This document shows positions 11,358-22,473 of a stretch of DNA of 64,000 nucleotides, piece after piece. Positions within the stretch are counted from its first letter, which is position 1. Every line of letters starts with the position of its first letter. This DNA comes from Mangifera indica (lineage: Eukaryota > Streptophyta > Magnoliopsida > Sapindales > Anacardiaceae), in NCBI RefSeq assembly GCF_011075055.1, contig NC_058140.1, positions 6,487,488 through 6,551,487 on the forward strand, written 5' to 3'. The position numbers and the translations under genes were made by a program. The notes under the pieces are model-generated. The model was not told the DNA's origin and ran no database searches. It was given only the letters and a program-made list of their open reading frames with translations.

Positions 11358-13608
11358 CATCCTCCATGGGAAGATTATGTAAAAATTATTTCGTACTTGG
11401 CTAAAATCTTCATCTTTCTCATATAGCTCCTTAAGTTGCTCAAATCTAGTAATTTTAGGGGTAATTGTGACTAACAACGCTACTCTTCTACTCAATGTAT
11501 CTATCACTCTATTAGTTGCACCCGATTTATGAATAATCACATAGTTAAATCTTTCAAGGTATGAAGCCCATCATGCTAACATCCAGTCTACATGATTTTA
11601 GGCCTTAAAGTGTTGAAGGGCTTAGTGGTCTGAATAGATGATAAACTCCCTCGTAAACAAATAAGGCTCTCATGTCTTCAAACATATAAATACTGCATGT
11701 AATTCTTATTAGTAAGTGGACCACTTCTGTCTAGCTTCACTTAACTTTTCACTAAAGAAAGCAATTGGTCTCCTCTCTTGTGAAAGTACTCTACCTATCC
11801 CTATTCCACTGGCATCACACTCTGGCTAAAAAAATTTATTAAAATTAGACAGTGATAAAATAGGACTTGTTGTTAACTTTTCCTTAATCAATTCAAAGCT
11901 TTAGTCTATACCTTCTCCCCATTGAAATTTTCCTTTCTTTAAACAATTTATGATAGGTGCTACAATTCTACTAAAATTACCAATGAACCTCCTACAGCAT
12001 ATAGCTAACCCATGAAAGCTCTTCGCTTCACTTATATTTTTTGGTGCCTTCCATTCTCTAATTGCTTTAATGTTATCCTCATCCACATGTATTTGCTCAT
12101 CACTAATTATGAAGCTCAAGAACAATAGCTTTCTTGTTAAAAATGCACACTTCTTTAGATTTGCATATAATTTGTTCTCCTTCAAAACCAGAAACACTTG
12201 ATTTAGGTGATTTAGGTGTTTCCCATCATTCTTACTATAAATTAAAATGTCATCAAAGTAAACCACAACAAAGCTAGATAGAAATGGTTTTAATACCTGA
12301 TTCATTAACCTCATAAATGTGCTTGATGCATTTGAGAGTCCAAATGGCATGACTAACCATTCATACAAACCATCTTTCATTTTGAATACAGTTTTCCATT
12401 CATCTCCTAGTCAAACTCTAATTTGGTGATAACCACTCTTCAAATCTACCTTTGAAAATACCTTGGCACCATGCATTTAGTCTAACAAATGATAAAGTCT
12501 AGGAATAGAAAATCTATACCTTAAAGTTATTTTGTTGATGGCAAGACTATCCATACACATTCTCTAGCTTCTATCCTTCTTTGGGGTCAACAAGGCGAGT
12601 ACAACATTTGGACTAATGTTTTCTTGAATGTGTCCCTTTTTTAGTAATTCTTCTACTTGTTCTTTTAATATCCTAATCTCCTTAGGACTCATACGATAAT
12701 ATGGCAAATATAGTAAACTGGCACCAGGAATGAGGTCAATCTGATGTTGAATATCTCGCAACGGTGGTAGCCCAATAGGTTCAACTTTTATATCTTCAAA
12801 CTCATCAAGTAACCTCCTTCTCTAAAGATATTAAGACTAAGGTCTTCTCATCTTTCTTTGGACCACCCAAGTCTCTCTTTTTAGGAAACACAATAATTCT
12901 CTTTTGTTTCCACTTAAAAGAGTATGTATTGTCATGACCCTTATGAGTTGCATCTACATCATATTGCCATGGTCTCCTTAGAAGCACATGACAAGCATCC
13001 ATCTCTATAACATCGCACAAGATCTCAGCTTTATAATTTTTTTCCCGAGGACAAAGACAGTCTACATTGCTCCACTACTCTCACATTAGGTCTTTTTTTA
13101 ATCTAACCAATATTATAAAGGTGAAGGCATGGCTCAGTTTTTAATTTTAAGCAGTCTATAACACTTTTAACAACTAGGTTCTTACTACTACACCTATCAA
13201 TCACTAGTTTGTGTACCTTTGAATTAACAGAGCACTGCCTTTCAAATATTTTTTTCCATTGTGAATCATAAGTTTTAGTAGAAGAGTATAAGATTCGTCT
13301 TACCATGTATAAGTGTTCACCTTCCTCTTCTATCACTTACTCTATTTCTTCTTCCTCTTCACTGTTGTCTTCTTCAAATTCTTCTCCATCCTCTTCCTAT
13401 TGTGACATGTTAATGAATTTTCTTCGAGGACAATTGTTTGATTTTTGTTAAATTTTACTACACTTGAAACACTTCAAACCCTTGTTTGGCTTAACCTTCT
13501 TTTTTCCCTTCAATTCTCTTGGTTTAGGCTTGGTTTCTTGTGTCTTCACATTACCTGGAATTATAGGGTTCTTTACTTCAATCTCTTATTGCTTATTTAT
13601 GTTACCTT
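11358..13608 (-). pseudogene. gypsy element C: gag end, protease, RT and RNase H remnant
   Basis: Minus-strand order of parts: zinc-knuckle-like CFKCSK (about 13470-13420), an acidic linker, a protease domain (13336-13103, active site changed to I-D-R-C), the protease C-terminal signature HVLLRRPWQYDVDATH (about 12990-12940), the RT N-terminal part (12761-12564, [20 protein letters not shown]), RT palm with MPFGLSNA and YFDDILIYS (12380-11901; the F-D-D metal-binding motif is intact), and the end of RNase H with NRVIDTLSRR (about 11500). Integrase and the 3' LTR are missing, and the sequence fuses to the inverted repeat. The RT order and the SFHGLA motif fit the Reina group of chromoviruses. 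Many stops and frameshifts make it dead. Confidence 0.85.
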
Positions 13609-13613
13609 GCGGT

Positions 13614-14616
13614 TAGTGCATTTCCATCAAGACAATGCAACAACACACAAACTCAATTCTGGAAATTACTGTTCATATCACACAGTAGCAATTTGTCTTT
13701 CAATTTTAACCAATCAAATGACCTCCAAATCATACAAATTATATATCAATGGAAAAGACATTCAAAGAGCTTTCCAATGGTATATAATAGCAATCACAAC
13801 TCAATTAACAAGGTAGTCAAAACTTGTCTCAAAGTTTGCTGGCAAAAATTGGAAATTGCAAAATCATACACTGTGAACAGTATCCAAGGCATACAACACA
13901 CATTCATACCTTCACACTTTGGATTTCAAGGGTAACAAGAAAATTAACCAAGGCATAAAGGAAAGTTCCACCAACCTTGGGATCTTCCACCACCAATTCT
14001 TCCTCCAAGATGAATTGGATAAAGGAACAAACAAAGAAAGAAAAGCTACAAAGCTTTGCTTGAAAACTTCACTATCAAATGAGTCTAAAGTTTACAAGTG
14101 AAAAAGCCACTCTTATATACAAGAGGAAGTGGCAGCAAAATGAGCATTAATTAGACAAGTAAGCTATGCCCTTCATTTAAGCTTAGTCAATCAAATAAAC
14201 TAAGGTTATACCATATTAATGAAGAAAATAACAAAAGGAAACAACTTTTCCCTAAAAAGTGGAACTATGTCCACCAACTAAAGTTACTTGCTTCCTTTTT
14301 AGTTGCAATTCAACTAAATGCGCTTAATGGTATCTTAGGCTCCAATTTAAGTGATGAGTGGCTGCCTCATCTACTTGGGCTTCAAAGTGGGCTTGTAGTT
14401 GGCTTCTTGCACTCATTTAAGCTTCCATTTCATTAAGGCCTTGGATGCAAGTAATGAGAGTGCACCCAAAAGTAAAGTTGGGCCAAATTGGAGATGGCAA
14501 AGGTTCTTTGGACTTGCATGGATCTTTTCCTTCATTCCCTTCATGTTGAAGTGACTGAGTGGTGCATGGCTAAGAACTTGGGGGCTAAAAATGTTGAAGT
14601 GGCTAGAGATACATCA
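13614..14616 (-). mobile_element. LTR inserted in gag of element C
   Basis: 1003 bp, TGATGTATCTCT (at 14616) to about GGAAATGCACTA (13614, the final CA mutated to TA) on the minus strand. It is the same subfamily as the LTR at 1634-2644. It splits the gag frame of element C: the upstream part ends ...RILKNRRLS and the downstream part resumes RQGNINKQ. The flanking bases (TTCAC and ACCGC on the minus strand) do not form a perfect TSD. Solo LTR formation is likely, with decay or recombination at one end. Confidence 0.8.
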
Positions 14617-15440
14617 GTGAAAGTCTTCTATTCTTCAAAATTCTTTCAACTTGTAAAGCCAAAATTTGAGCTTGATCTATAGACCATATGCTTTGCATTG
14701 CCAAGTGATCTTGAATAGAATAGTTCAACCCATTCACATACCTTACAACTTATTGGTCTTCGCTCTCACTCAAGTTACGTCGGGATTATAGTCATAGAAA
14801 CTCCTCCGTATGGACAACCACAGTTCTGGTTCCTTGATAGCAATTTTAAAGTTGTTGGAACAACGTTTGCTCATAATCGAATGATAGAAAACAAGACTTC
14901 AACAAAGCTTTCATCAGCTCTCAATCTTCATAATTGGTTGTCTCCTTATCCTTAGTTGTTCTTGATGCCTTTGCCACCATGCACCAGCTCCTTCCTTTAA
15001 TTTATAAGCTACTAAACTTACTTTTTGTATGGTCGATCTATATAATATCAAAATATTGCTCCACTGCATACAACCAATCAAGAAATTACTCAATATCTAT
15101 TACACCATTGAAACTAGGAAGATCAGCCTTGAGTTTATAAGGTTCACGATTTTGATAGGCTCACGTCTCTCTTAATTGTGGCTCTGGGTTATAATCACTT
15201 TTTGATTCTTCATCAACTTTTTGCTTGGGCTGTGTAGAAACTTCTTCTCTTCTTGGTTGTATTCCCTTAGAAAGAATCGAAATTGCCCTTTGTAGATTAG
15301 AAGTAGTTTGTGTAGGTTGTGATATAGGTAGGTTGGCTACTATCTCATTGACCCATGTAGTAGTTAGTCCCTTCATGGTTCTAACTAATGTTATAATTTG
15401 TTGCTCCTGAATTTTCTCCATGCCCAACCATTTCAAGAAA
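14617..15440 (-). pseudogene. gypsy element C: gag, 5' part
   Basis: Minus-strand gag that continues into 13608 after the LTR insertion. A 91-codon frame (15436-15161, MKWLGMEKIQEQQIIT...) supplies the N-terminal region with a Gln/Glu-rich tail. Next comes the gag core: FNGVIDIE, then FLDWLYAVEQYFDI (about 15080-15040), and LKEGAGAWWQR (about 15000-14970). These are the standard retrotransposon gag signatures. Stops interrupt the rest. The first codon lies just after the primer-binding site at 15441-15456. Confidence 0.8.
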
Positions 15441-15456
15441 AGGCTTCGATACTAAC
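15441..15456 (-). other. primer-binding site of element C
   Basis: Minus strand reads GTTAGTATCGAAGCCT just after the LTR end TACATCA. It resembles the TTGGTATCAGAGCC initiator-tRNA site with a few substitutions. Confidence 0.6.
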
Positions 15457-16020
15457 TGATGTAGGACAAACACTGATAGGGTTGTGATATCATTCACAAA
15501 GATGCTTAGGGTTGATATTGTTTAACAGACATAAAAAGATGCCAAGAATTCTTGCAAGTTTTGCAAAGAAATTCTTAAGAAAACTCAAATAAGAAGTTTT
15601 ATTAATAACTTAAATTGAATGCTTTGAATGACAAAATTCATGTCTTTATATAAACTTATTTCTTCTAACTAGACTAGAAAAATATAAAATATAAAGAAAG
15701 CTATTTTAATTAAACTTTCCTAAATAATAACTTCCTAAAACTTATTATTTCCTAAATCAAAATAAGACACTCACAAAAAATAAAATAGGACTCTTAACTT
15801 ATTTAGGAAAAATAATATTAATTTCTTTTGCTTTTTGAATGTTTTCCGCCCTACCACCCTCTTTGCTTGGTCCTCCATTACTGTGTTATGTTGTCTCCTA
15901 TTGTGCCAGGTTGACCTCTTTTTATAATTTTCTATGTTTGTATTAAAGAAATTTTTTATTCTTTCTTTCCTATGCAACACTCTTCTCTCTTTTTTGATAA
16001 CGTCTAACCTATTCTTGAAT
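15457..16020 (-). repeat. 5' LTR of gypsy element C
   Basis: On the minus strand it ends GTTTGTCCTACATCA at 15457. A TTTATATAAAG promoter box lies around 15650. The first ~360 bp (15457-15815) align base by base with the LTR starting at 63583 and, in inverted orientation, with 42425-43201. From ~15816 the similarity fades, so the outer end (set near 16020, before LINE ORF1) is uncertain; part could be the LINE 5' leader. Confidence 0.65.
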
Positions 16021-16025
16021 CTACC

Positions 16026-18272
16026 ATGCACCAAAATGGCAATTTCATTGCTGACTTGGGAAAGTTGTCTGACTTTGCTCCTAACCTAACTGATTCTGCT
16101 AGTAATACAGGAAATAGAGAAAAGAAGGCTCTTGGAACTCCCTTTTCTCCTATAAGAAGTCAAATGCAAAGCTGGAATTTTTTGAACCAAAAGGTAAAGA
16201 TGTTATAGGGCATATTTGTGTAGCTCCTCCTTCAGAGGTTGTTAAACAAGGAGCTAATAAATAGATAACATGTGCAGTAGGTTTCTTTCTAGGCAAGAGA
16301 CCACATTTCTTAATTGTGAAGAGATATTTGGAGAAGATTTGGACTTCCTATGGCCTCTCAAATGTTATGACTTCAAGCCAAAGAGTTTTCACACTTAAGT
16401 TTCAAGACCTTGATGGAGTTATTAGAGCTGTTGAAAAGGGACAATTAACTATTGGAGGACAATCGTTTCTTGTTAAGAAATGGTCCATGAACCTCCTTAT
16501 GTTGATTAATGGTGTCAAGAAGATGGCTATTTAGGTCAAAAAGTTTGGTATTCCACTTCAATTTTGAACTCTTAAAGGCCTTAGTTATATTACAAGTGTA
16601 ATTGGAAATCCTTTCTATGTGGACTCTATCACTGAAAAAGGAATAAGATTGGCTATGCAAGAATTTGTATTGAGATTAAGGCAGATTTGGAATACCTTGA
16701 TTTTATTTGTCTATCTTTGTCAAATGGTGAATGCATGGTAATCAATATAGAATATAGCTGGAAACCTCTCAAATGCAATGGAGTCAATGTTTCAAACATT
16801 CCACTGCCAATTGCACTCTAGCACACAAGATAGTTGGCAATTCATTTTCTGATGTGGTTTTAGTTCAAGTTCAACTAATAGGTGAATTATATTAGGATGA
16901 TCAAGCAAGTTCAATCCAAAACACAACTTTAAACTACCAAACTCAATAGAAAAATAATAACTTCCAGCCAAATAGAATTCAAGAGGGATTTCGGCCAAGG
17001 AAGAAAATGATAATAAAAGAGATTAAGAACAAACAAACAACAAGCTAACCAATAAACCAAGGCCTAAAAGGAAACCCACCAGCCTTGAATCACCACCAAC
17101 CCTTTGGTCAAGAGTTGGATAAAGAGAGATTGCAACAATTGCAAGAAAGACTTTCTTTAATATTCAAGCTAAGGAAAAAACGTACATCAGCCAAGGATAG
17201 CTTAAATAGGCTTCAAACTACAATTAAATGAAACCTAAATGAAGCTACATTACATTCCAAGCTCATTTCAAAGACATTTGGCTCTAATCTTCATGTTAAT
17301 CCTAAATAAGAATGTAAGGCAAGGGAAGGCCAAATTGTCATGAATTGTCTTGCCAAAAGAAGTAATTCCTAGAGTCATGTGATATGTCAACTCTTGCCTC
17401 TTTCTTTGAGTTTCTCTGACTTGCTTAGCTTCACCCAAGGCAACTAACAAACTGAATTAAACATAATCTAGCACAAACAATAAGTAAAGTGCATAATTAG
17501 ACAATAAAATATCTAGAGCTAATTAAGCACTCCATTGGGTTTGTTGGACTTTTAATGGATCCAAGTGATAAATGAGTGACCAAAGGAGGGCTTGGGACCC
17601 CAAAATGAAGGAAGGGACGAAATGGGCTTGAACATAGGTTGGTTTTGTGCTTGCCTCTCTTCAAGACAAGGTTTTGGGCTCCACACTTCATGTAGGGCCG
17701 AATTTAACAAGTGATGGGGTTGGACTTGGTATTCTTCTATTGGTCTTGATTAGATTGCACTTGATGGAGTCTTGGATGGACTATGGACCGAGCATGGACC
17801 TTCCATTAGATTCGGGTTTGGATCATTTTCTCAAAAACTTTTGGAGGATGGGGCTGGAAATGCTCTATCTAGGCATCTCAATGGGAAAAACAAAATGTTT
17901 CAAGAAGTTAAAGGCTATGGCAAAAAGACTAAGGACAAGTTTGTGGGAATGCAAAAACCTTCAGAAGAGAATATGATGGCTCACAAAAATAATAGGTTCT
18001 CAGCTTTAGTTATTAAGGATTCCCATGATCAAGATAAGTTAGGAATATTGTTGAATAAGGAGGATAACCAAGAGAAAACCACTAATGTTGAACTAGTGGA
18101 GGGAAAGAAGACCAAGATTGAATCCTTCACTTCAAAAGAGGTTTGTCAACTTAAGGCATCAAGTGAACTTGTTCGTGAGTGTGACAAAGTTTCTATAAAC
18201 ACCATAAACAATGTAATTTGTGAGGAGGATCCTGATCAAGTAGCTTCTCTAACAATGGTCCCTTTCATTTGA
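16026..18272 (+). pseudogene. LINE ORF1 (nucleic-acid-binding protein), split by a solo LTR
   Basis: ORF1 of a plant L1-type LINE. A first frame starts at 16026. The DUF4283-like domain follows (16260-16540: KRYLEKIWTSYGLSN, then GGQSFLVKKWS), then IGNPFYVDSIT (about 16600-16630) and a C-x2-C-x4-H-x4-C knuckle near 16760-16810 (read with one frameshift: QCFKHSTANC). An LTR with TSD TTTTC interrupts it at 16850-17825. The frame resumes with SQKLLEDGAGNALSRHLNGK and runs to the stop at 18272, with the conserved NRFSAL motif (about 17990-18008). The product would bind LINE RNA in a ribonucleoprotein. It is dead through stops, a frameshift and the insertion. Confidence 0.8.
16845..17830 (-). mobile_element. 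solo LTR inside LINE ORF1, perfect TSD
   Basis: The LTR is 16850-17825 (976 bp); on plus it reads TGATGTGG...TTGGATCA, with TG/CA ends and the TGAT/ATCA inverted repeat of this family. TTTTC flanks it at 16845-16849 and 17826-17830. Taking out the LTR and one TTTTC rejoins the LINE reading frame (NSF|SQKLLEDG). Internal similarity (CCACCAACC, AGTTGGATAAAG) places it on the minus strand, in a third subfamily of the A/B gypsy LTRs. Confidence 0.93.
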
Positions 18273-18388
18273 AAACTTAAAGTGGATAAAATGGATTTCA
18301 AGAAAGAGGATGGTGAATTGAAGAGTAGAAATTTAAGAAAGAAGTTGGCAAAATAGAAGAAAGTGGTATCTTCTCTCCCCTTATACAA

Positions 18389-21300
18389 ATGACCAAATTA
18401 GCATGTTGGAACATTATGGGCCTTAATGCTCTTATCAAGCAAAAGAAGGTTAGACATTTCATTTTACATAATAATATTGATTTCATGGTTGTACTTGAGA
18501 CTACAGTAGGGAATAATAATTTAGTTAGAGTGAATTGTAACATTTGGAAGGGTTAGAAGTATGACAACAATAATGCATTTTGCCTTAATAGGAGAATTTG
18601 GTTAGAATGGAACAAAGAGGCTATCAGAATATATATTAAAAAGAAGAATCCCCAATTTGTGCATTGTGCTGCTTGGATTGTGAAGCAGAATACCCACATG
18701 GCTATATCTATAGTGTATGGCTTTAATCAACCTTGGGATAGAAAAAGTCTTTGAAGGGAAATTGTTAATTATTCAAATCAGAAGGGTAAGAAGTCATGGT
18801 TAATTATAGGTGATTTCAATGCAACTAAAGGTCTAAAAGAGAAAATTGGCAGGGTTTCGTAGGGAGACACATATTGTGATGACTTAAACAACTGTCGTAG
18901 TGAGGCCAACTTAGATGACCTTTGGTATATAAGGAACCACCTTATGTGGGGCTATTGTAGTGAAGGGCATAGAAGAATCGCTTGTAAATTAGATAGAGCT
19001 CTCATCAATGAGTATTGGAAAGAAGCCTTTGGGGATTCCTTGGCCATCTTCCTTAACCCTTCCATCTCAGATCACTCTCTTTATATTATGACTTGTGGTG
19101 GTTAGGAAGATAGGAGGAAGGTCTCTTATAAATTTTTTAACATGTGGGTGAAACATGAAAATTTCCTTAGTATTGTTAGAGAGGCTCGGAAAGAAGATTT
19201 CAAAGGTAGCCTTATGTTTAATCTTGTTAATAAACTCAAGATATTAAAAAGAGATTTGAGGAAGCTAAATAGGGATAATTTTTGGAAATTTTCAGATTAG
19301 GTGTTAGAAGCTAAAAATTTGGTGGATGATATTCAGAGTAAACTCCATAATAACCCTTTTGATGAAGGCCTAGCTAGGGAAGAAAATATGTGTTTGGAAA
19401 ACTATAGAAATCTAAGTTGGGTGGAAGAATTGTTGGTTTGCCAAAAAACAAAGGTCTATTGGCTTAAAAAAGGGGAACAAAACACTAAATATTTCTCCAA
19501 TAGCATTAAAGCCCATAGAAATAGAAATTCTATTAATAGTGTGTGCCTTGAAGATGGAACCTATGTGAGTGCCATGGGTGATGTGAAGAAGGATTTTATC
19601 AGCTACTTCGAGAAGGTTCTCAACTCCTCGATTCATGTAGTCTTAATATTAAGGAGCTTATAAGCTTGTTACTTTCCAAATAGAGTTTTAGAATAGTGAG
19701 ATGATGATTAAGGATGTTAAAGAGGATAAGATTAAAACTACAATCTTTGCCATGGACAATAATAAGGCTCCTAGTCCAGATAGTTATGGTGCTTACTTTT
19801 TCAGAATGACTTAGGTAGGTGTGGGGAGTGATGTGGTAAGAACACTCAAGCATTTCTTCTCCTTGGGTCATTTCTTTAGAGAGGTAAATTGCATTATCCT
19901 TGCTCTTATTCCTAAGGTTGCTAACCCTTCTCTTTATAAGGATTATAGGCTTATAACTTGCTGCAATACAATTTACAAGTGCATCACCAAAATTTTTGCC
20001 AACCACTTCAAAGTTATCCTCCCTAATTTCATTGATAAAGCCTAAGGTGCCTTTATGGGTGGGCAGAACATTAATGAAAACATTATGCTTTGTCAAGGCC
20101 TTATGCACAACCACCACAAAGTTAACAAAGACAAAAAATGTGCTTTGAAGATTAACCTTATGAAAGACTACAACACGATGCATTGGTAGTTTATTCTTGT
20201 TGTTTTTGAAATTATTGGCATGCCGGACAAATTCGTTGGCTAGATAAAAAGTTGCATTACTTCCCCTTCTTTCTTTTTGGGTATCAATGGTAAACTAGTG
20301 GGTTTTTTTCAAGAGCTTTAAAGGTTTAAGGCAAGGCGACCCTATTTCCTATTACCTATTTGTCATTACGATGGAGGTTCTTTCTTGCTTGCTTAGGTAG
20401 CTCAAGAACAATCTTACCTTTGGCCATCATTGGAAATATAAGAAGAACAACATAACTCACTCATGTTTTGTCAATAACCTTATATTGTTTTGTAGGGCAA
20501 ACAGGGATTCTATTACCTTTATGAAATAGTCTCTCCTAACTTTTTCCATAAGTGGTTCGAGCTTTAAACAAACCTTACTAAAAGCAACATTTTCCTTTTC
20601 AGAGTATCTTAAGAGGAGAAATTTCATCTCTCTACAACTATCAATATGGAGATGGGTGATTTTCCTTTCTAATACTTAGATGTACCAATCACATCCTCAA
20701 AACTCAAAGTTAATGATTACAAGCTACTTATTAACAAGATTGTTGGGAGAATAACCTCTTAGCGTAGCAAGTTCCTCTCCTACGTAGGTAGACTTATCCT
20801 TATAAAGGTCATTCTCTTTAGCATCCAAGTGTATTGGTCTTTCATATTTATTCTCCCCTCTTGTATCCATAAGGAGATTGATAGAATTTTAAGGGTTTTT
20901 CTTTAAGGTGGTGCCTGTTTGGATAGTAAAAAGCCAAGGTTGCTTGGGATGATGTTTGTGTCCCGAAAGTGGAGGGAGGTTTGGGTATTATAAGGAGTAA
21001 ATCATGGAATAAGGCTACCTTATTAAGAACATGTGGAAAATCCTTTTTGATAAGAATAATTTGCTTTAGGTAGAATGGGTTAAAGAGGTAAGTGTTTTTG
21101 GGAAATTAAGTCTAATAGTGAGAGTTCTTGGGTTTGAAGGAAGATTTTAGGCCTAAGGGAGCTAATGAAACCTAAATTCAAGAAGATCATTGGCAATTGA
21201 GAAAATACATTTCTTTGGCCTGATAATTGGCACCTTTTTGGACCTTTGCTTAACAAATATGGCTTCTAAGTTATTTATGATTTAGGAATCTATAAGAATG

Positions 21301-21744
21301 CTTCAGTAAAGGAGGTGGTTAATGGTAATAGGTGGAGATGGCCAGTGGCCAACTCAATTCACCTCTTGGAGATAAAGGAAACTTTAAGTCGTTGCCTAAT
21401 TAGAGGGAGAAGACTCCCTAATTTGGGTACCTAACTCTAATGACATCTTTTCTATTAAATCAGCTTGGGATGAGGTTCACCTTAAAAGATATAGGGTTTC
21501 TTAGCATAACCTTATTTGGTTCAAAAGACATTTTTTGGGGCATTCATTCATTGCTTGGCTGGGTACTAGAGGCAATCTTATGACAAAGAATAAATTAGTT
21601 AGGATAAACCTTATTTCTTATAACGTGTGCCCCTTTTGCAATGAGGAATCGGAAAGCATGGATCATATTTTCTTCAATTGCAATTTTAGCTCTCAAATCT
21701 GGATTAGGGTCCTTAATCTTTGTTATCTAATTCTTAATCCTTAA
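18389..21744 (+). pseudogene. LINE ORF2: AP endonuclease, reverse transcriptase, zf-RVT
   Basis: Starts MTKLACWNIMGLN (18389). The endonuclease part shows WN near 18410, LETT near 18490, GDFNA at 18809-18823 and SDHSL near 19067. The RT part shows NNKAPSPDSYG (about 19760-19790), LIPKVANPSLYKDYRLI (about 19905-19955) and an AFMGGQNINENIML segment. Two catalytic positions are lost: KINLMKDYNTMHW in place of K-I-D-L-x-K-A-Y-D, and FVNNLILF in place of F-A-D-D. The C-terminal zinc-binding RVT domain is at 21535-21744 (CPFCNEESESMDHIFFNC). The protein would nick target DNA and copy LINE RNA. About a dozen stops and the lost aspartates make it inactive. Confidence 0.85.
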
Positions 21745-22283
21745 CCACAAGCTCCTTTAGTTGAGGATTTGGCTAGAAATTGGAAGGGAGACACTTTTAA
21801 GAACATTGTGAGTAAGCTTTGCTTTGGCGCAACCTTCTACTATTTGAAAGGTTAGGAATGACAACTGCTTTGGAAGAGGTAGGCTATCCAAGGAGAGAAT
21901 AACCTTAATTATGAAGGAATGTGTTAGAGAAAGAGTGGCTTATTTGGCAAACATTAAAAGATTTATTGAAAATGAGTCCATCGTCAATAATTAGGGTATT
22001 CCTCATTCAATCTTTGTGTAGGCATCTTTTGTATTGTGCTTTAGACCCTTTTGGCATTTGTTTTTGTTTCTCCTACTTGGTTGATAACTTTCCATTTGGC
22101 TTAGTTAGCTCTCAAGTAGAAGTTGGTTCTTCCTGGATTGTTCTTTTATTCTCTTGATTGGGTGTCTCATGTGTGTTTTTTTCTTTTGAGTCTTTTAGCA
22201 TAACCTAAAGATTGCCTAGGTAAGCCCTTGTACATTCTCTTTTCTCTTTGGTATAAATTAATTACTTATTAAAAAAAAAAAAA
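21745..22283 (+). other. LINE 3' end with poly(A) tail
   Basis: Frame remnants fade after ~21950. The 3' UTR has the TTTTAGCATAACC and TAGGTAAGCCCTTGTACATT type of end common in plant LINEs, then a run of 13 A at 22271-22283. That fixes orientation and the 3' end. No TSD partner was found at the 5' side. Confidence 0.75.
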
Positions 22284-22473
22284 CAAGATGAGTGCACTTA
22301 GACACTTAATGAATAAAGTGAAAGTTTGGTAAGAGTTACAAAGAAACAAGAGTCTTTTTGTTTTTTCTATTTCACGTGTAATTGTCAAACCTTTTGCTCT
22401 TCAATCCAAGCTCAATTTTTAGAGAGGTTACAGAGCTAAGAATTGAGTTATAAATATTAATTCTCTAAATAAA

